Assembly (NCBI RefSeq): GCF_003287935.1
Contig: NZ_CP030287.1
Span: 8,744,058-8,808,057, forward strand
DNA from: Streptomyces sp. ICC1
GTDB taxonomy: Bacteria > Actinomycetota > Actinomycetes > Streptomycetales > Streptomycetaceae
Reading direction: 5' to 3'
DNA: 64,000 bases
In this document: in pieces, positions 8,700 to 17,841 of the stretch
Layout: each line of letters opens with the position of its first letter
Position numbering within the stretch: the stretch's first letter is position 1
Notes under the pieces: generated by a model
What the model saw: only the letters and a program-made list of their open reading frames with translations
What the model was told of the DNA's origin: nothing
Database searches by the model: none
Position numbers and translations under genes: made by a program

Positions 8700-9899
8700 T
8701 CAGGACTGGGGCCGCGCCATGGCCTTCACGAAGGCCTTTTCGACGTCGAGGGTGGACAGGACGCCGTAGATGGCGCCGTCGGGTTCGAGGACGAGGTATT
8801 CGCTGGCGGGGGTGGTGCGCAGGTGGTCGAGGAGTTCTTCGCCGGCGAGTTCCGCGGAAACCTTCATGCCGTCGGTGAGGTCTTGGGCGAGGGTGCTGAC
8901 GGCGACCCAGGGGCGGCGGTGTTCGGGGACGGCGGCGATGGCGCTTTCGCGGACGATGCCGGTGGGGTCTCCGAGTCCGTCGACGACGACGAGGGCGCGG
9001 GCGCCGGCTTCGTTGGCGCGGCGCAGGGCTTCGGAGAGGGGGGTGGCGTTCTCGACGGGGATGGCGCGGCGGGTGAGTTTGCGGGCTTGGAGTTCCGGGA
9101 GGTGTTCGCGCAGGCGGGCCACGCGCAGGCTGTTGCCGGCGCCGGTCCAGATGATCGCGGCGAGGATCGCGGCGAGCAGGGCGTCCATGACGGTGTCCAT
9201 GCCGCCGATCTCGTCGGCGCGGTTGCCGAGGGTGCCGGTGTAGTTCAGGAGCGGCAGGCCGAGGAGGACGGCGACGGCGAGGGCGCGGCCGACCCAGGCG
9301 GCGGCGATGGTGCCGGTCATGGGTTTGCCGGTGATGCCCCAGATGACGGCGCGGAGCATGCGGCCGCCGTCGAGGGGCAGGCCGGGCAGGAGGTTGAAGG
9401 CGGCGACGAGGAGGTTGGAGATCATCAGGCCGGCGAGGAGGACGCCGGGGACGCTGGCGGGTTCGACGGTCTTCATGCCGAGGTAGAAGGCGCCGGCGAG
9501 GAGGAGGGAGAGCAGGGGGCCGACGAAGGCGAGGACGAATTCGCGGCCGGGGGTCTCGGATTCCTTCTCGATCTCGGAGACGCCGCCGAAGAACTGGAGC
9601 TGGATGCGGCGTACGGGGAGTTTGAAGCGCAGGGCGGCGATGGTGTGGGCGAGTTCGTGGACGAGTACGGAGGCGTAGAAGGCGACGGCGAAGAAGAGGG
9701 CGACGAGGTAGCGGGCGGGGCCGAGGTCGGGGAGGATGCGGTCGAGCTGGTCGCCGAAGACCCAGGTGATGAGGGCGGCGACGAGGAACCAGCTGGGCGA
9801 GACGTAGACGGGTACGCCGAAGGGGCGGCCCATGAGGAGTCCGCCGCCCGGTCCTGAGCGCCGGCCCGCGCGCTCGCCGGTCTCGTCGGTGTCTGCCAC
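8700..9899 (-). CDS. Site-2-protease-type M50 zinc metallopeptidase with CBS domains
   Basis: 399 residues, Rip/SpoIVFB-like intramembrane protease. The zinc motif 'HELAH' is at residues 81-85 and the second motif 'LDGGR' at 176-180. Hydrophobic segments cover about 38-140 and 155-260. Two CBS repeats follow (about 270-320 and 335-395), a known arrangement for one subgroup that probably senses adenine nucleotides. Likely role is regulated proteolysis of a membrane substrate such as an anti-sigma factor; the target is unknown. ATG at 9899. Confidence 0.92.
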   Translation of the reverse strand: MADTDETGERAGRRSGPGGGLLMGRPFGVPVYVSPSWFLVAALITWVFGDQLDRILPDLGPARYLVALFFAVAFYASVLVHELAHTIAALRFKLPVRRIQLQFFGGVSEIEKESETPGREFVLAFVGPLLSLLLAGAFYLGMKTVEPASVPGVLLAGLMISNLLVAAFNLLPGLPLDGGRMLRAVIWGITGKPMTGTIAAAWVGRALAVAVLLGLPLLNYTGTLGNRADEIGGMDTVMDALLAAILAAIIWTGAGNSLRVARLREHLPELQARKLTRRAIPVENATPLSEALRRANEAGARALVVVDGLGDPTGIVRESAIAAVPEHRRPWVAVSTLAQDLTDGMKVSAELAGEELLDHLRTTPASEYLVLEPDGAIYGVLSTLDVEKAFVKAMARPQS

Positions 9900-10076
9900 G
9901 GTTTTCCTTCGTTCGCTGCTGTCCGGCGTTTGGTGCGCGCCGGCGGTTGTTCTGCCTTTGCCCGGTGGTGTCGGGGTGCGCCGTAGCGCGTTGTGATGCT
10001 CCGATCATGCAGTGCGAGTGGGCTTGGCGTCGATGGTATGCGCGTGCTGTCGGTCGCGGGTCGTAGGGTTTTGGGT

Positions 10077-10435
10077 ATGACGACGAGCCCCGGCAGCGGT
10101 CCGGACGACGCAGTGAGCAGTCCCGTGCCCGGTTCCGTGCCCGTGCAGGCGGTGGCCGTGGCGCCTTCTTCGCTGTCGCCTTCGCGGGCGAGCGATTTCA
10201 TGCGGTGTCCTTTGCTGTACCGGTTCCGGGTGATCGACAAGCTGCCGGAGAAGCCGAGCGCGGCGGCGACGCGGGGGACGCTGGTGCACGCGGTGCTGGA
10301 GCGGCTCTTCGACCATCCGGCGGCCGAGCGGACGGCGCCGCGGGCGAAGGCTTTGATTCCGGGGCAGTGGGACCGGCTGCTGGAGTCGAAGCCGGAGCTG
10401 ACGGAGCTGTTCGCGGAGGGTGCGGACCTGTCCCC
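10077..10435 (+). CDS. RecB-family PD-(D/E)XK nuclease, N-terminal fragment
   Basis: About 119 codons beginning '[11 protein letters not shown]'. '[19 protein letters not shown]' and '[15 protein letters not shown]' are the hallmark start of RecB/Cas4-like nucleases, in which the Cys belongs to the iron-sulfur or structural site. The gene is divergent from the site-2 protease, as commonly seen in streptomycetes. It stops at the joint near 10435 (a run of eight C), and the frame then continues by chance into a sugar permease. The nuclease active site is lost. Confidence 0.8.
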
Positions 10436-11471
10436 CCCCGCGCCCGCCGCCGCCCCGTCCGACGAGCGGCTCGCCCCCACCTCGCTGCTGCGCCGCCTGC
10501 TGGGCCGCCCCGAGCTGGGTGCGGTCGTCGGCGCGGCCGCCGTCTTCGTCTTCTTCTCCTTCGCCGCGGACAGCTTCCTGCGGGCCTCCAGCCTGAGCAC
10601 GATCCTGTACTCGGCCTCCACCATCGGCATCATGGCCGTCCCGGTGGCCCTGCTCATGATCGGCGGCGAGTTCGACCTCTCCGCGGGCGTCATGGTCACC
10701 ACCTCGGCACTGTTCAGCTCGATGTTCAGCTACCAGATGACGGCCAACGTCTGGGTCGGCGTGCTGGTGTCCCTGCTGGTCACCCTGGCCATCGGCTTCT
10801 TCAACGGGTTCATGCTGACCCGGACGAAACTGCCGAGCTTCATCATCACGCTCGGCACCTTCCTGATGCTGACCGGCCTGAACCTCGGCTTCACCAAGCT
10901 GATCAGCGGCTCGGTCTCCACCAAGACCATCGCCGACATGGAGGGCTTCGCCTCCGCGCGCGCCCTGTTCGCCTCGCAGTGGACCGTGGGACCGGTCACC
11001 CTGAAGGTGACCGTCCTGTGGTGGCTGGCCCTGGTCGCCGTCGCCACCTGGATCCTGCTGCGCACGCGCGCCGGCAACTGGATCTTCGCCGTGGGCGGCG
11101 GGGCGGACGCGGCCCGCGCGACCGGCGTCCCGGTCGTGAAGACCCGTATCGGCCTGTACATGGGCGTCGCGCTGTGCGCCTGGATCTCCGGCCAGCACAT
11201 CCTGTTCTCGTTCGACGTCGTGCAGTCGGGCGAGGGCGTCGGCAACGAGTTCCTCTACATCATCGCGGCCGTCATCGGCGGCTGTCTGATGACCGGCGGC
11301 TACGGCTCGGCGATCGGCTCGGCCGTGGGCGCCTTCATCTTCGGCATGACCAGCAACGGCATCGTGTACGCCCAGTGGAACCCGGACTGGTTCAAATTCT
11401 TCCTCGGGGCGATGCTGCTGCTGGCCACGCTGCTCAACGCATGGGTGCGCAAGCGGGCGGAGGCGAAGTGA
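10436..11471 (+). CDS. Sugar ABC transporter permease (RbsC-like), N-terminal residues lost
   Basis: About 345 residues of a carbohydrate-uptake-2-family permease. There are eight to ten hydrophobic stretches, and '[18 protein letters not shown]' is the typical RbsC-type signature. The natural start codon is missing: the sequence is joined in frame to the RecB fragment at a C-run. Only a few N-terminal cytoplasmic residues seem lost. The stop codon overlaps the GTG of the ATPase gene, so permease, ATPase and ROK kinase form one operon. The binding-protein gene expected upstream is not in the window. Confidence 0.85.
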
Positions 11472-12331
11472 CGACCACGGTGAAGGACGACGGCGGAGCC
11501 ACCGCGCCCGCCCTGGTGAAGCTGACCGACGTCAGCAAGTACTACGGGAACATCCGCGCCCTCCAGGGCGTCTCCCTGGAGGTCTCGGCCGGCGAGATCA
11601 CCTGTGTCCTCGGCGACAACGGCGCCGGCAAGTCCACCCTCATCAAGATCATCGCGGGGCTGCACCGGCACGACGCCGGCACCTTCGAGATCGAGGGCGA
11701 GGAGACCGTGCTCGCCAACCCGCGCGCCGCCCTCGACCACGGGATCGCCACCGTCTACCAGGACCTCGCCGTGGTCCCGCTGATGCCCGTCTGGCGCAAC
11801 TTCTTCCTCGGCTCCGAGCCCACCAAGGGCCGCGGCCCCTTCCGCCGCCTCGACGTGGACCTCATGCGCGAGACCACCCGCGCCGAGCTCTTGCGCATGG
11901 GCATCGACCTGCGGGACGTGGACCAGCCCATCGGCACCCTGTCCGGCGGGGAGCGCCAGTGCGTGGCCATCGCCCGCGCCGTCCACTTCGGCGCGAAGGT
12001 CCTCGTCCTCGACGAGCCCACCGCGGCCCTCGGCGTCAAGCAGTCGGGCGTGGTCCTCAAGTACGTGGCGGCCGCCCGCGACGCCGGCCTCGGCGTGGTC
12101 CTGATCACGCACAACCCGCACCACGCCTACCTGGTCGGCAACCGGTTCGTGCTGCTCAAGCGCGGCACCATGGCGGGCAGCCACACCCGCGACTCGATCA
12201 CCCTGGACGAGCTCACCCGCCAGATGGCGGGCGGCTCCGAGCTCGACGAGCTGAGCCACGAGCTGGAGCGGGTGGCAGAATCAGGACCTGAGGGCGCATC
12301 CGGCACCACATCCGGCACCACCGCACCATGA
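11468..12331 (+). CDS. Sugar ABC transporter ATP-binding protein
   Basis: 287 residues with a single nucleotide-binding domain. Walker A 'GDNGAGKST' is at 49-57, the signature 'LSGGERQ' at 158-164 and Walker B 'VLVLDEP' at 178-184. Most RbsA/XylG-type ATPases have two such domains; one-domain versions as here occur in actinobacteria and must dimerise. GTG start at 11468 overlaps the permease stop by 4 bp. The C-terminal tail is Gly/Thr-rich. Energises uptake of a monosaccharide or similar sugar. Confidence 0.9.
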   Translation: MTTTVKDDGGATAPALVKLTDVSKYYGNIRALQGVSLEVSAGEITCVLGDNGAGKSTLIKIIAGLHRHDAGTFEIEGEETVLANPRAALDHGIATVYQDLAVVPLMPVWRNFFLGSEPTKGRGPFRRLDVDLMRETTRAELLRMGIDLRDVDQPIGTLSGGERQCVAIARAVHFGAKVLVLDEPTAALGVKQSGVVLKYVAAARDAGLGVVLITHNPHHAYLVGNRFVLLKRGTMAGSHTRDSITLDELTRQMAGGSELDELSHELERVAESGPEGASGTTSGTTAP

Positions 12332-12347
12332 GGGACGACACGACTCG

Positions 12348-13511
12348 ATGAGCACGTACCGGGACTTCACGCTCGCCCACCGGGGAGCGGCGCGAGGCAC
12401 CGTCCTGCGGACCATCGGGACCCGTGAGCGCCGGTCGCACCTGACCGCCCCGCGCGTTCCGACCGTCGGCATCGACATCGGCGGCACCAAGGTGATGGCC
12501 GGCGTCGTCGACGCCGACGGGATCATCCTGGAGAAGATCCGGGCCGAGACCCCCGACAAGTCCAAGAGCGCCAAGGTGGTCGAGGACACCATCGTCGAGC
12601 TGGTCCTGGACCTCTCCGACCGGCACGACGTGCACGCGGTGGGCATCGGCGCGGCCGGCTGGGTCGATGCCGACCGCTCCCGCGTGCTCTTCGCCCCGCA
12701 CCTGGCCTGGCGCGACGAACCGCTGCGCGACGCGCTCCAGTCCCGGCTCGCGATCCCGGTCATGGTCGACAACGATGCCAACACCGCCGCCTGGGCCGAA
12801 TGGCGCTTCGGCGCCGCGCGCGGCGAGGACCACCTCGTCATGATCACGCTGGGCACCGGCATCGGCGGGGCCATCCTCGAGGACGGCCAGGTCAAGCGGG
12901 GCCGCTACGGGGTGGCCGGCGAGTTCGGCCACATGCAGGTGGTCCCCGGGGGGCACCGCTGCCCCTGCGGCAACCGCGGCTGCTGGGAGCAGTACAGCTC
13001 GGGCAACGCCCTGGTCCGCGAGGCCCGCGAGCTGGCCGCCGCCGACTCCCCGGTCGCGCACAACCTCATCGCCCGGGTCGGCGGCAACGTCCACGAGATC
13101 ACCGGGCCGCTCATCACCGAGCTGGCCCGGGAGGGCGACGCCATGTGCGTCGAGCTCCTCCAGGACATCGGCCAGTGGCTCGGCGTCGGCATCGCCAACC
13201 TCGCGGCCGCCCTCGACCCCTCCTGCTTCGTCATCGGCGGCGGCGTCAGCGCCGCCGACGACCTGCTCATCGGCCCCGCCCGCGAAGCCTTCCGCCGCCA
13301 CCTCACCGGCCGCGGCTACCGCCCCGAGGCCCGCATCGCCAAGGCCGAGCTCGGCCCCGAGGCCGGCATGGTCGGCGCCGCCGACCTGGCCCGGCTCGTC
13401 GCCCGGCGCTTCCGCCGCGCCACCCGCCGGCGCGTCGAACGCCACGAGCGCTACGCGCAGTTCGGCCGGCGCGACGCCACCGGCCCCGAAGACCAGGAAA
13501 AGCAGCAGTGA
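12348..13511 (+). CDS. ROK-family sugar kinase
   Basis: 387 residues. ATP-binding 'GIDIGGTK' is at 41-48, the catalytic 'DNDAN' at 141-145, and the zinc-binding 'CPCGNRGCWE' at 205-214. No N-terminal DNA-binding domain is seen, so it is a kinase and not a repressor. It follows the ABC ATPase by 16 bp and probably phosphorylates the sugar imported by that transporter. A 30-residue N-terminal extension precedes the fold, and the C-terminus is a charged Arg/Glu tail. Glucose kinase activity is the default guess. Confidence 0.88.
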   Translation: MSTYRDFTLAHRGAARGTVLRTIGTRERRSHLTAPRVPTVGIDIGGTKVMAGVVDADGIILEKIRAETPDKSKSAKVVEDTIVELVLDLSDRHDVHAVGIGAAGWVDADRSRVLFAPHLAWRDEPLRDALQSRLAIPVMVDNDANTAAWAEWRFGAARGEDHLVMITLGTGIGGAILEDGQVKRGRYGVAGEFGHMQVVPGGHRCPCGNRGCWEQYSSGNALVREARELAAADSPVAHNLIARVGGNVHEITGPLITELAREGDAMCVELLQDIGQWLGVGIANLAAALDPSCFVIGGGVSAADDLLIGPAREAFRRHLTGRGYRPEARIAKAELGPEAGMVGAADLARLVARRFRRATRRRVERHERYAQFGRRDATGPEDQEKQQ

Positions 13512-13547
13512 CACCGCCCACCCTGCCCCACTGGAGAAGCGACAGCC

Positions 13548-13657
13548 ACCACGCCCCTCCCGCCCACGCGGGTCGGCCAGCCGCCCGGACCTCCGCCCGG
13601 CCCGCCGACCACCCACGCAGCCCGGCCCGCAGCCCCGCGTGTGCGGGAGGGGCGTGG
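13548..13657. terminator. Long hairpin, probable terminator of the sugar operon
   Basis: Outer arms 13548-13571 and 13634-13657 pair at 23 of 24 positions, with an inner GGTCGGC/GCCGACC stem (13571-13577 and 13604-13610). It lies 37 bp past the kinase stop. Streptomyces commonly terminates at such U-poor, GC-rich hairpins. Confidence 0.6.
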
Positions 13658-13796
13658 GGGGAGGGAATGCCCCGGGTGTCGCCTGTGGCCCTTGCTTCGC
13701 TTCGGCGTCGGCCGAATTGTGGTCTGGACCCGTCCTGAGGGGATCTGAGACCGTTCCACACATCACCTCCACCACCTTTCCTGCGCAGCCCTGTTC

Positions 13797-13835
13797 CTGA
13801 CGGCGTGTCAGTTCAGTAATCTGACTACGCGTCAG
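13797..13835. promoter_or_regulatory. Twin palindromic operator sites
   Basis: Two copies of CTGAC-N5-GTCAG (13797-13811 and 13821-13835), 24 bp apart centre to centre, lie 46-84 bp upstream of the acyl-CoA synthetase start. The symmetry and spacing suit a TetR- or GntR-type dimer pair. The same motif recurs at 45248-45262. Confidence 0.6.
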
Positions 13836-13880
13836 TTCTCGAGATTCGTCGAGGTTCATCGAGCAGGAGCGGGCGGAACG

Positions 13881-16115
13881 ATGCTTGGATCTACTCACGG
13901 CACCTTCACCACCGACTTCCGCGCACGTGTCGAGGCCTGCGGGGAGACCCCCAGGACGGCCGTCCACTCCACGGCGGCCCCCTCCGCCGAGGACACGGTC
14001 GCGCTGGACGTCAGCGGTCGGCCCCTGCACGCCGACGCTCCCGACCTGGACCGGTTCTTCCGGCCCGAGTCCGTGGCCGTCATCGGCGCCTCGGACGCCG
14101 ACGGCAGACCCAACACCGGCATCACGCGGCAGCTCATCGCCTGGGCGGAACGCGTCGGGGCCCGGCTGCACCCCGTCCACCCCACCCGAACCTCCGTCTT
14201 CGGGCTGCCGTGCCACCCCTCCGTGGCCGACCTCCCCGAACAGGTCGACCTCGCGGTCCTCCTGGTCGCCGACCCGCTCCCCGTCATCGAGGAACTGGCC
14301 GAGGCCAAAGTGAAGTTCGCCGTCGCCTTCGCCTCCGGATTCGCCGAGACCGGCGACGAGGGCGCCGCCGCGCAGGCCCGCCTGGGGGCGGCCGTAAGGC
14401 GATCGGGCCTGCGCCTGCTGGGACCGAACACGAACCTCAACGCCTTCGAGAAGTTCCGCGACGACCTCGACGGCCCGGCCATCGCCCTGATCACCCAGTC
14501 CGGCCACCAGGGCCGGCCCGTCTACACCCTCCAGGAGCTCGGCATCCGGCTCTCGCACTGGGCGCCCACGGGCAACGAGGCCGACCTGGAGACCTCCGAC
14601 TTCATCTCCTACTTCGCCGAACAACCCGAGGTCGGAGCCATCGCCTGCTACGTGGAGGGCCTCAAGGACGGCCGCCAGTTCCTCCTCGCCGCCGACCGGG
14701 CCGCGCGCAACGGCGTCCCCGTCGTCGCCGTCAAGGTCGGCCGCACCGAGACCGGCGCCCGGATGGCCGCCTCCCACACCGGGAAGCTGACCGGCGCGGA
14801 CACCGTCGTCGACGCCGCCATGCGGCAGTTCGGCGTGATCCGCGTCGACGGCCTCGACGAGCTCCAGGACACCGCCGCACTGCTGGCCCGGGCGCGCAAG
14901 CCGCTCGCCGACGGGGTCGTCGTCTACTCCATCTCCGGCGGCACCGGCGCCCACTTCTCCGACCTGGCGACCGAGGCGGGGCTGAGCCTGCCCACCCTGT
15001 CCCAGGCCAAGCAGGACGAGCTGCACCAGTGGATTCCGGAGTACCTGGGCGTCTCCAACCCCGTCGACAACGGCGGCCACCCGGTCGGCGACTGGCGCGG
15101 CCGCAAGATCATCGACGCGATCCTCGCCGATCCGTCCGTCGGCGTCCTGATCTGCCCGATCACCGGCCCCTTCCCGCCCATGAGCGACAAGCTCGCGCAG
15201 GACCTGGTGGACGCGGCCGAGCAGACCGACAAGCTGATCTGCGTGATCTGGGGCTCGCCCGTCGGCACCGAGGAGGCCTACCGCACCACGCTCCTCGGCT
15301 CCTCTCGGGTCGCGACCTTCCGCACCTTCGGCAACTGCATCACCGCCGTCCGCGCCTACCTCGGCCACCACCGCTTCACCGCCGCCTACCGCTCGCCCTT
15401 CGAGGACGCCCCGCGCACCCCCTCGCCCTCCTTCCGCAAGGCGCAGGCGCTCATGCGCCCGGGCCAGCAGCTGAGCGAGCACTCGGCGAAGCAGCTCCTG
15501 CGCGCCTACGGGATACGGGTGCCCAGGGAGCAGTTGGTCACCAGCGCGGCCGCCGCCGTGCGGGCGGCCGGGCTGGTGGGGTACCCGGTGGTCATGAAGG
15601 CCTCGGGCCCGCAGCTCGCCCACAAGACGGAGCTGGGCCTGGTGAAGATCGGCCTGACGTCGGCGAGCCAGATCCGCGACGCCTACCGGGAGCTGACGGA
15701 CATCGCGCGCTACGAGAACGTCCCGCTGGACGGGATCCTCGTCTGCCAGATGGTGGAGCGGGGGGTCGAGATGGTCGTCGGCGTCACCCAGGACGACCTC
15801 TTCGGCCCGACGGTGACGGTGGGGCTCGGCGGCGTGCTGGTGGAGATCCTGCACGACGCGGCGGTCCGGGTGCCGCCCTTCGGGGAGGACCAGGCGCGGG
15901 CGATGCTGATGGAGCTGCGCGGGCACGCGCTGCTGGAGGGTGTGCGGGGGGCGCCGCCGGCGGATGTGGACGCGCTGGTGGAGGTCATCCTGCGGGTGCA
16001 GCGGATGGCGCTGGAACTGGGCGACGAGCTCTCCGAGCTGGACATCAACCCGTTGATGGTGCTGCCGCGCGGGCAGGGGGCGGTGGCACTGGACGCGCTG
16101 GCCATCTGTCGATAG
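13881..16115 (+). CDS. ADP-forming acyl-CoA synthetase (acetyl-CoA synthetase-like, alpha and beta fused)
   Basis: 744 residues. Order of domains: CoA-binding Rossmann domain (about 52-150, 'FRPESVAVIGASD'), succinyl-CoA-ligase-like domains (about 170-480, with 'SHTGKLTG'), and an ATP-grasp domain (about 515-740, 'GYPVVMKASGPQLAHKTELG' and 'LDINPLMV'). The catalytic His of the phosphohistidine loop in family members would be in the 'ITQSGHQG' region, where the Ser-Gly-His order differs slightly from the commoner 'SQSG'. Interconverts an acyl-CoA plus ADP and acid plus ATP. It has its own regulatory region with twin operators, so it is likely substrate-induced. Substrate unknown. Confidence 0.85.
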   Translation: MLGSTHGTFTTDFRARVEACGETPRTAVHSTAAPSAEDTVALDVSGRPLHADAPDLDRFFRPESVAVIGASDADGRPNTGITRQLIAWAERVGARLHPVHPTRTSVFGLPCHPSVADLPEQVDLAVLLVADPLPVIEELAEAKVKFAVAFASGFAETGDEGAAAQARLGAAVRRSGLRLLGPNTNLNAFEKFRDDLDGPAIALITQSGHQGRPVYTLQELGIRLSHWAPTGNEADLETSDFISYFAEQPEVGAIACYVEGLKDGRQFLLAADRAARNGVPVVAVKVGRTETGARMAASHTGKLTGADTVVDAAMRQFGVIRVDGLDELQDTAALLARARKPLADGVVVYSISGGTGAHFSDLATEAGLSLPTLSQAKQDELHQWIPEYLGVSNPVDNGGHPVGDWRGRKIIDAILADPSVGVLICPITGPFPPMSDKLAQDLVDAAEQTDKLICVIWGSPVGTEEAYRTTLLGSSRVATFRTFGNCITAVRAYLGHHRFTAAYRSPFEDAPRTPSPSFRKAQALMRPGQQLSEHSAKQLLRAYGIRVPREQLVTSAAAAVRAAGLVGYPVVMKASGPQLAHKTELGLVKIGLTSASQIRDAYRELTDIARYENVPLDGILVCQMVERGVEMVVGVTQDDLFGPTVTVGLGGVLVEILHDAAVRVPPFGEDQARAMLMELRGHALLEGVRGAPPADVDALVEVILRVQRMALELGDELSELDINPLMVLPRGQGAVALDALAICR

Positions 16116-16129
16116 CCCGGGGGCGGCGG

Positions 16130-16620
16130 AGGGTACGGGTCCGGGTGCCGGTACGGGATCGGGTGCGGGTACCGCTGCCGCTGCAGGTACAGGGTCGGTG
16201 CCGTGCCGGCGCCGCTGCCGGTACAGGGTCGGTGCCGGTGCCATGCCGGTGCCGCTGCAGGTACAGGGTCGGTGCCGTGCCGGTGCCGCTGCAGGTACAG
16301 GGTCGGTGCCGTGCCGGTGCCGGTGCCGGTACGGATCCGGTGCCGTGCCGGTGCCGGTACGGATCCGGTGCCGGTACGGATCCGGTGCCGGTGCTGGTGC
16401 CGTGCCGTTGCCGCTGCCGGTACGGGGTCCGGTGCCGGTGCCGGTACGGGGTCCGGTGCCGCTGCCGGTACGGGGTCCGGTGCCGCTGCCGGTACGGGGT
16501 CCGGTGCCGCGCCGGGGTCAGTGCCGGTACGGGGTCGGGTGCCGCTGCCGGTACGGGGTCGGGTGCCGGTGCGGTACGGGGTCCGGTGCCGCGCCGGGGC
16601 CAGTGCCGGTACGGGATGCA
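16130..16620. repeat. About 490-bp minisatellite of GGTGCCGGTACGG-type units
   Basis: Dozens of imperfect units built from GTGCCG, CTGCCG, GGTACAGGGTC, GGTACGGATCC and GGTACGGGGTCC. Blocks have unit lengths of about 24, 30 and 36 bp. 16410-16510 holds four successive 24-bp units ending in GGGGTCC. No stop codons occur in any plus-strand frame, giving false Arg/Cys/Tyr-rich ORFs. It lies between the acyl-CoA synthetase and the truncated Rpf-like start. Confidence 0.9.
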
Positions 16621-16635
16621 GCGCCAGCCAGGATC

Positions 16636-16759
16636 TAAGCTGAGTAGGACGTCGGGACCGTGGGTTGGGAGTAAGAGACCGGTCGTGGGGCTCGGGTTCG
16701 GGTTCGGGGGCCCCGGGCCAGGGGTCCCGTCCACCGGCAGGCCAGGCCATATCGCTCAC
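16636..16759 (-). CDS. N-terminal fragment, possibly a resuscitation-promoting factor
   Basis: GTG at 16759 (VSDMAWPAGG) is preceded by GGAGCGAGC and by a good promoter at 16802-16830. About 40 codons end in 'RSRRPTQL', after which the minisatellite begins and the frame is meaningless. In streptomycetes the gene following tatD is often an Rpf/G5-domain protein whose N-terminus has this Pro/Arg-rich style. That identification rests on position and composition only. Confidence 0.3.
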
Positions 16760-16801
16760 GACGCTCGCTCCACTGGTCCGTCCGGCTGCTTCGGGCACGG
16801 C

Positions 16802-16830
16802 ACCCTAGCCGAGCCGTCGTCACAGGACAA
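16802..16830 (-). promoter_or_regulatory. Housekeeping-type promoter
   Basis: On the minus strand TTGTCC (16825-16830) and TAGGGT (16802-16807) are separated by exactly 17 bp, a good HrdB-type -35/-10 pair, 43 bp before the GTG at 16759. Confidence 0.6.
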
Positions 16831-16922
16831 AGCCGGACGGTCACGGAACGTGGCGAACGGGTGAGGCGGCGGGACCGGTAAGCGGAGCGGGGCGGACAGG
16901 GCGGGCAGGGCGGAGCGGCCGC

Positions 16923-17831
16923 TCAGTAGTCGAAGGCGCGGGCCGTGTTGGCGGCCAGCGCCGTCGCCATCGCGTCCTCGTCGAGGCCGCGGACGGCGGC
17001 CATCGCCCGGACGGTCAGCGGGATGAGGTAGGGCGCGTTGGGCCGCCCGCGGTAGGGGGCCGGGGTCAGGTACGGGGCGTCGGTCTCCACGAGGACCAGC
17101 TCCAGCGGGGCCACCGCCAGCGCGTCGCGCAGCGGCTGGGCGTTCTTGAAGGTCACGGTTCCGGCGAAGGACATGTAGTACCCGGCGGCAGCGCATTCGC
17201 GGGCCATCTCCGCGTCGCCGGAGTAGCAGTGGAAGACGGTCCGCTCGGGCGCGCCCTCCTCGCGCAGCACGCGCAGGACGTCCGCGTGCGCCTCGCGGTC
17301 GTGGATGACCAGGGCCTTGCCCTGCCGCTTGGCGATCTCGATGTGGGCGCGGAAGGAGCGCTCCTGCGCGGCCATCCCCTCCGGCCCGGTGCGGAAGAAG
17401 TCGAGCCCGGTCTCGCCCACCGCCTTCACGTGGGCGAGCGCCGCCAGGGCCTCGATCTCGGCGAGCGCGTCGTCGAGGGCGGCCTCGCCGCCGCCCGTCC
17501 GGGCGCCCTGCCGCGACCAACCTCCCCCAGCCCCAGGGGGCTGGGAGGTGCCCCCTGGGTCCCCGTGCACGATGCGGGGGGCTTCGTTGGGGTGCAGGGC
17601 CACGGCCGCGTGGACGTTCTCGTACGCGGCGGCGGTCTCGGCCGCCCAGCGGGATCCCTTGACGTCGCAGCCGACCTGGACGACGGTGCTGACGCCGACG
17701 GAGGCCGCCTTCGCCAGGCCTTCCTCCACGGTGCCGGACTGCATGTCCAGGTGGGTGTGGGAGTCGGCGACCGCCACCCGGAGCGGTTCGGGCAGCGGGG
17801 GCGGCGCGTCGTTCGACGTACTACGGCTCAT
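16923..17831 (-). CDS. tatD: TatD-family metal-dependent DNase
   Basis: 302 residues. Metal ligands of the TIM barrel are visible: 'DSHTHLD' near residue 24, 'AVGETGLDF' (Glu), 'ALVIHDREAH', 'VFHCYSG' and 'ETDAPYL'. Predicted 3'-5' exonuclease or hydrolase in the cytoplasm. Between 'IVHGDPGG' and 'EAALDDALAEIEA' there is an insertion of about 25 residues encoded by a palindromic element (17521-17560), absent from ordinary TatD proteins and placed in a surface loop. Transcribed with the zinc-ribbon gene and rsmI on the minus strand. Confidence 0.9.
   Translation of the reverse strand: MSRSTSNDAPPPLPEPLRVAVADSHTHLDMQSGTVEEGLAKAASVGVSTVVQVGCDVKGSRWAAETAAAYENVHAAVALHPNEAPRIVHGDPGGTSQPPGAGGGWSRQGARTGGGEAALDDALAEIEALAALAHVKAVGETGLDFFRTGPEGMAAQERSFRAHIEIAKRQGKALVIHDREAHADVLRVLREEGAPERTVFHCYSGDAEMARECAAAGYYMSFAGTVTFKNAQPLRDALAVAPLELVLVETDAPYLTPAPYRGRPNAPYLIPLTVRAMAAVRGLDEDAMATALAANTARAFDY
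17521..17560. repeat. Short palindromic element inserted in frame in tatD
   Basis: CCTCCCCCAGCCCC pairs with AGGGGGCTGGGAGG, followed by TGCCCCCTGGG. This resembles the small GC palindromes scattered through Streptomyces genomes. Here it keeps the tatD frame and encodes a Gly/Pro/Ser-rich loop. Confidence 0.65.
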
Positions 17832-17841
17832 ACGGCCGATC

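Noticed and set aside
10077-11471. RecB-permease fusion protein
   Set aside because: Both halves are ordinary proteins cut at a C-run; treated as a chimeric joint, not a new nuclease-transporter.
12213-16244. Very long minus-strand reading frame (over 1300 codons)
   Set aside because: It is antisense to the ROK kinase and acyl-CoA synthetase and only open because of high GC; its Gly/Val/Ala/Asp-rich composition is the usual shadow frame.
16130-16620. CRISPR array
   Set aside because: Units are contiguous and imperfect with no unique spacers of constant length; it is a minisatellite.
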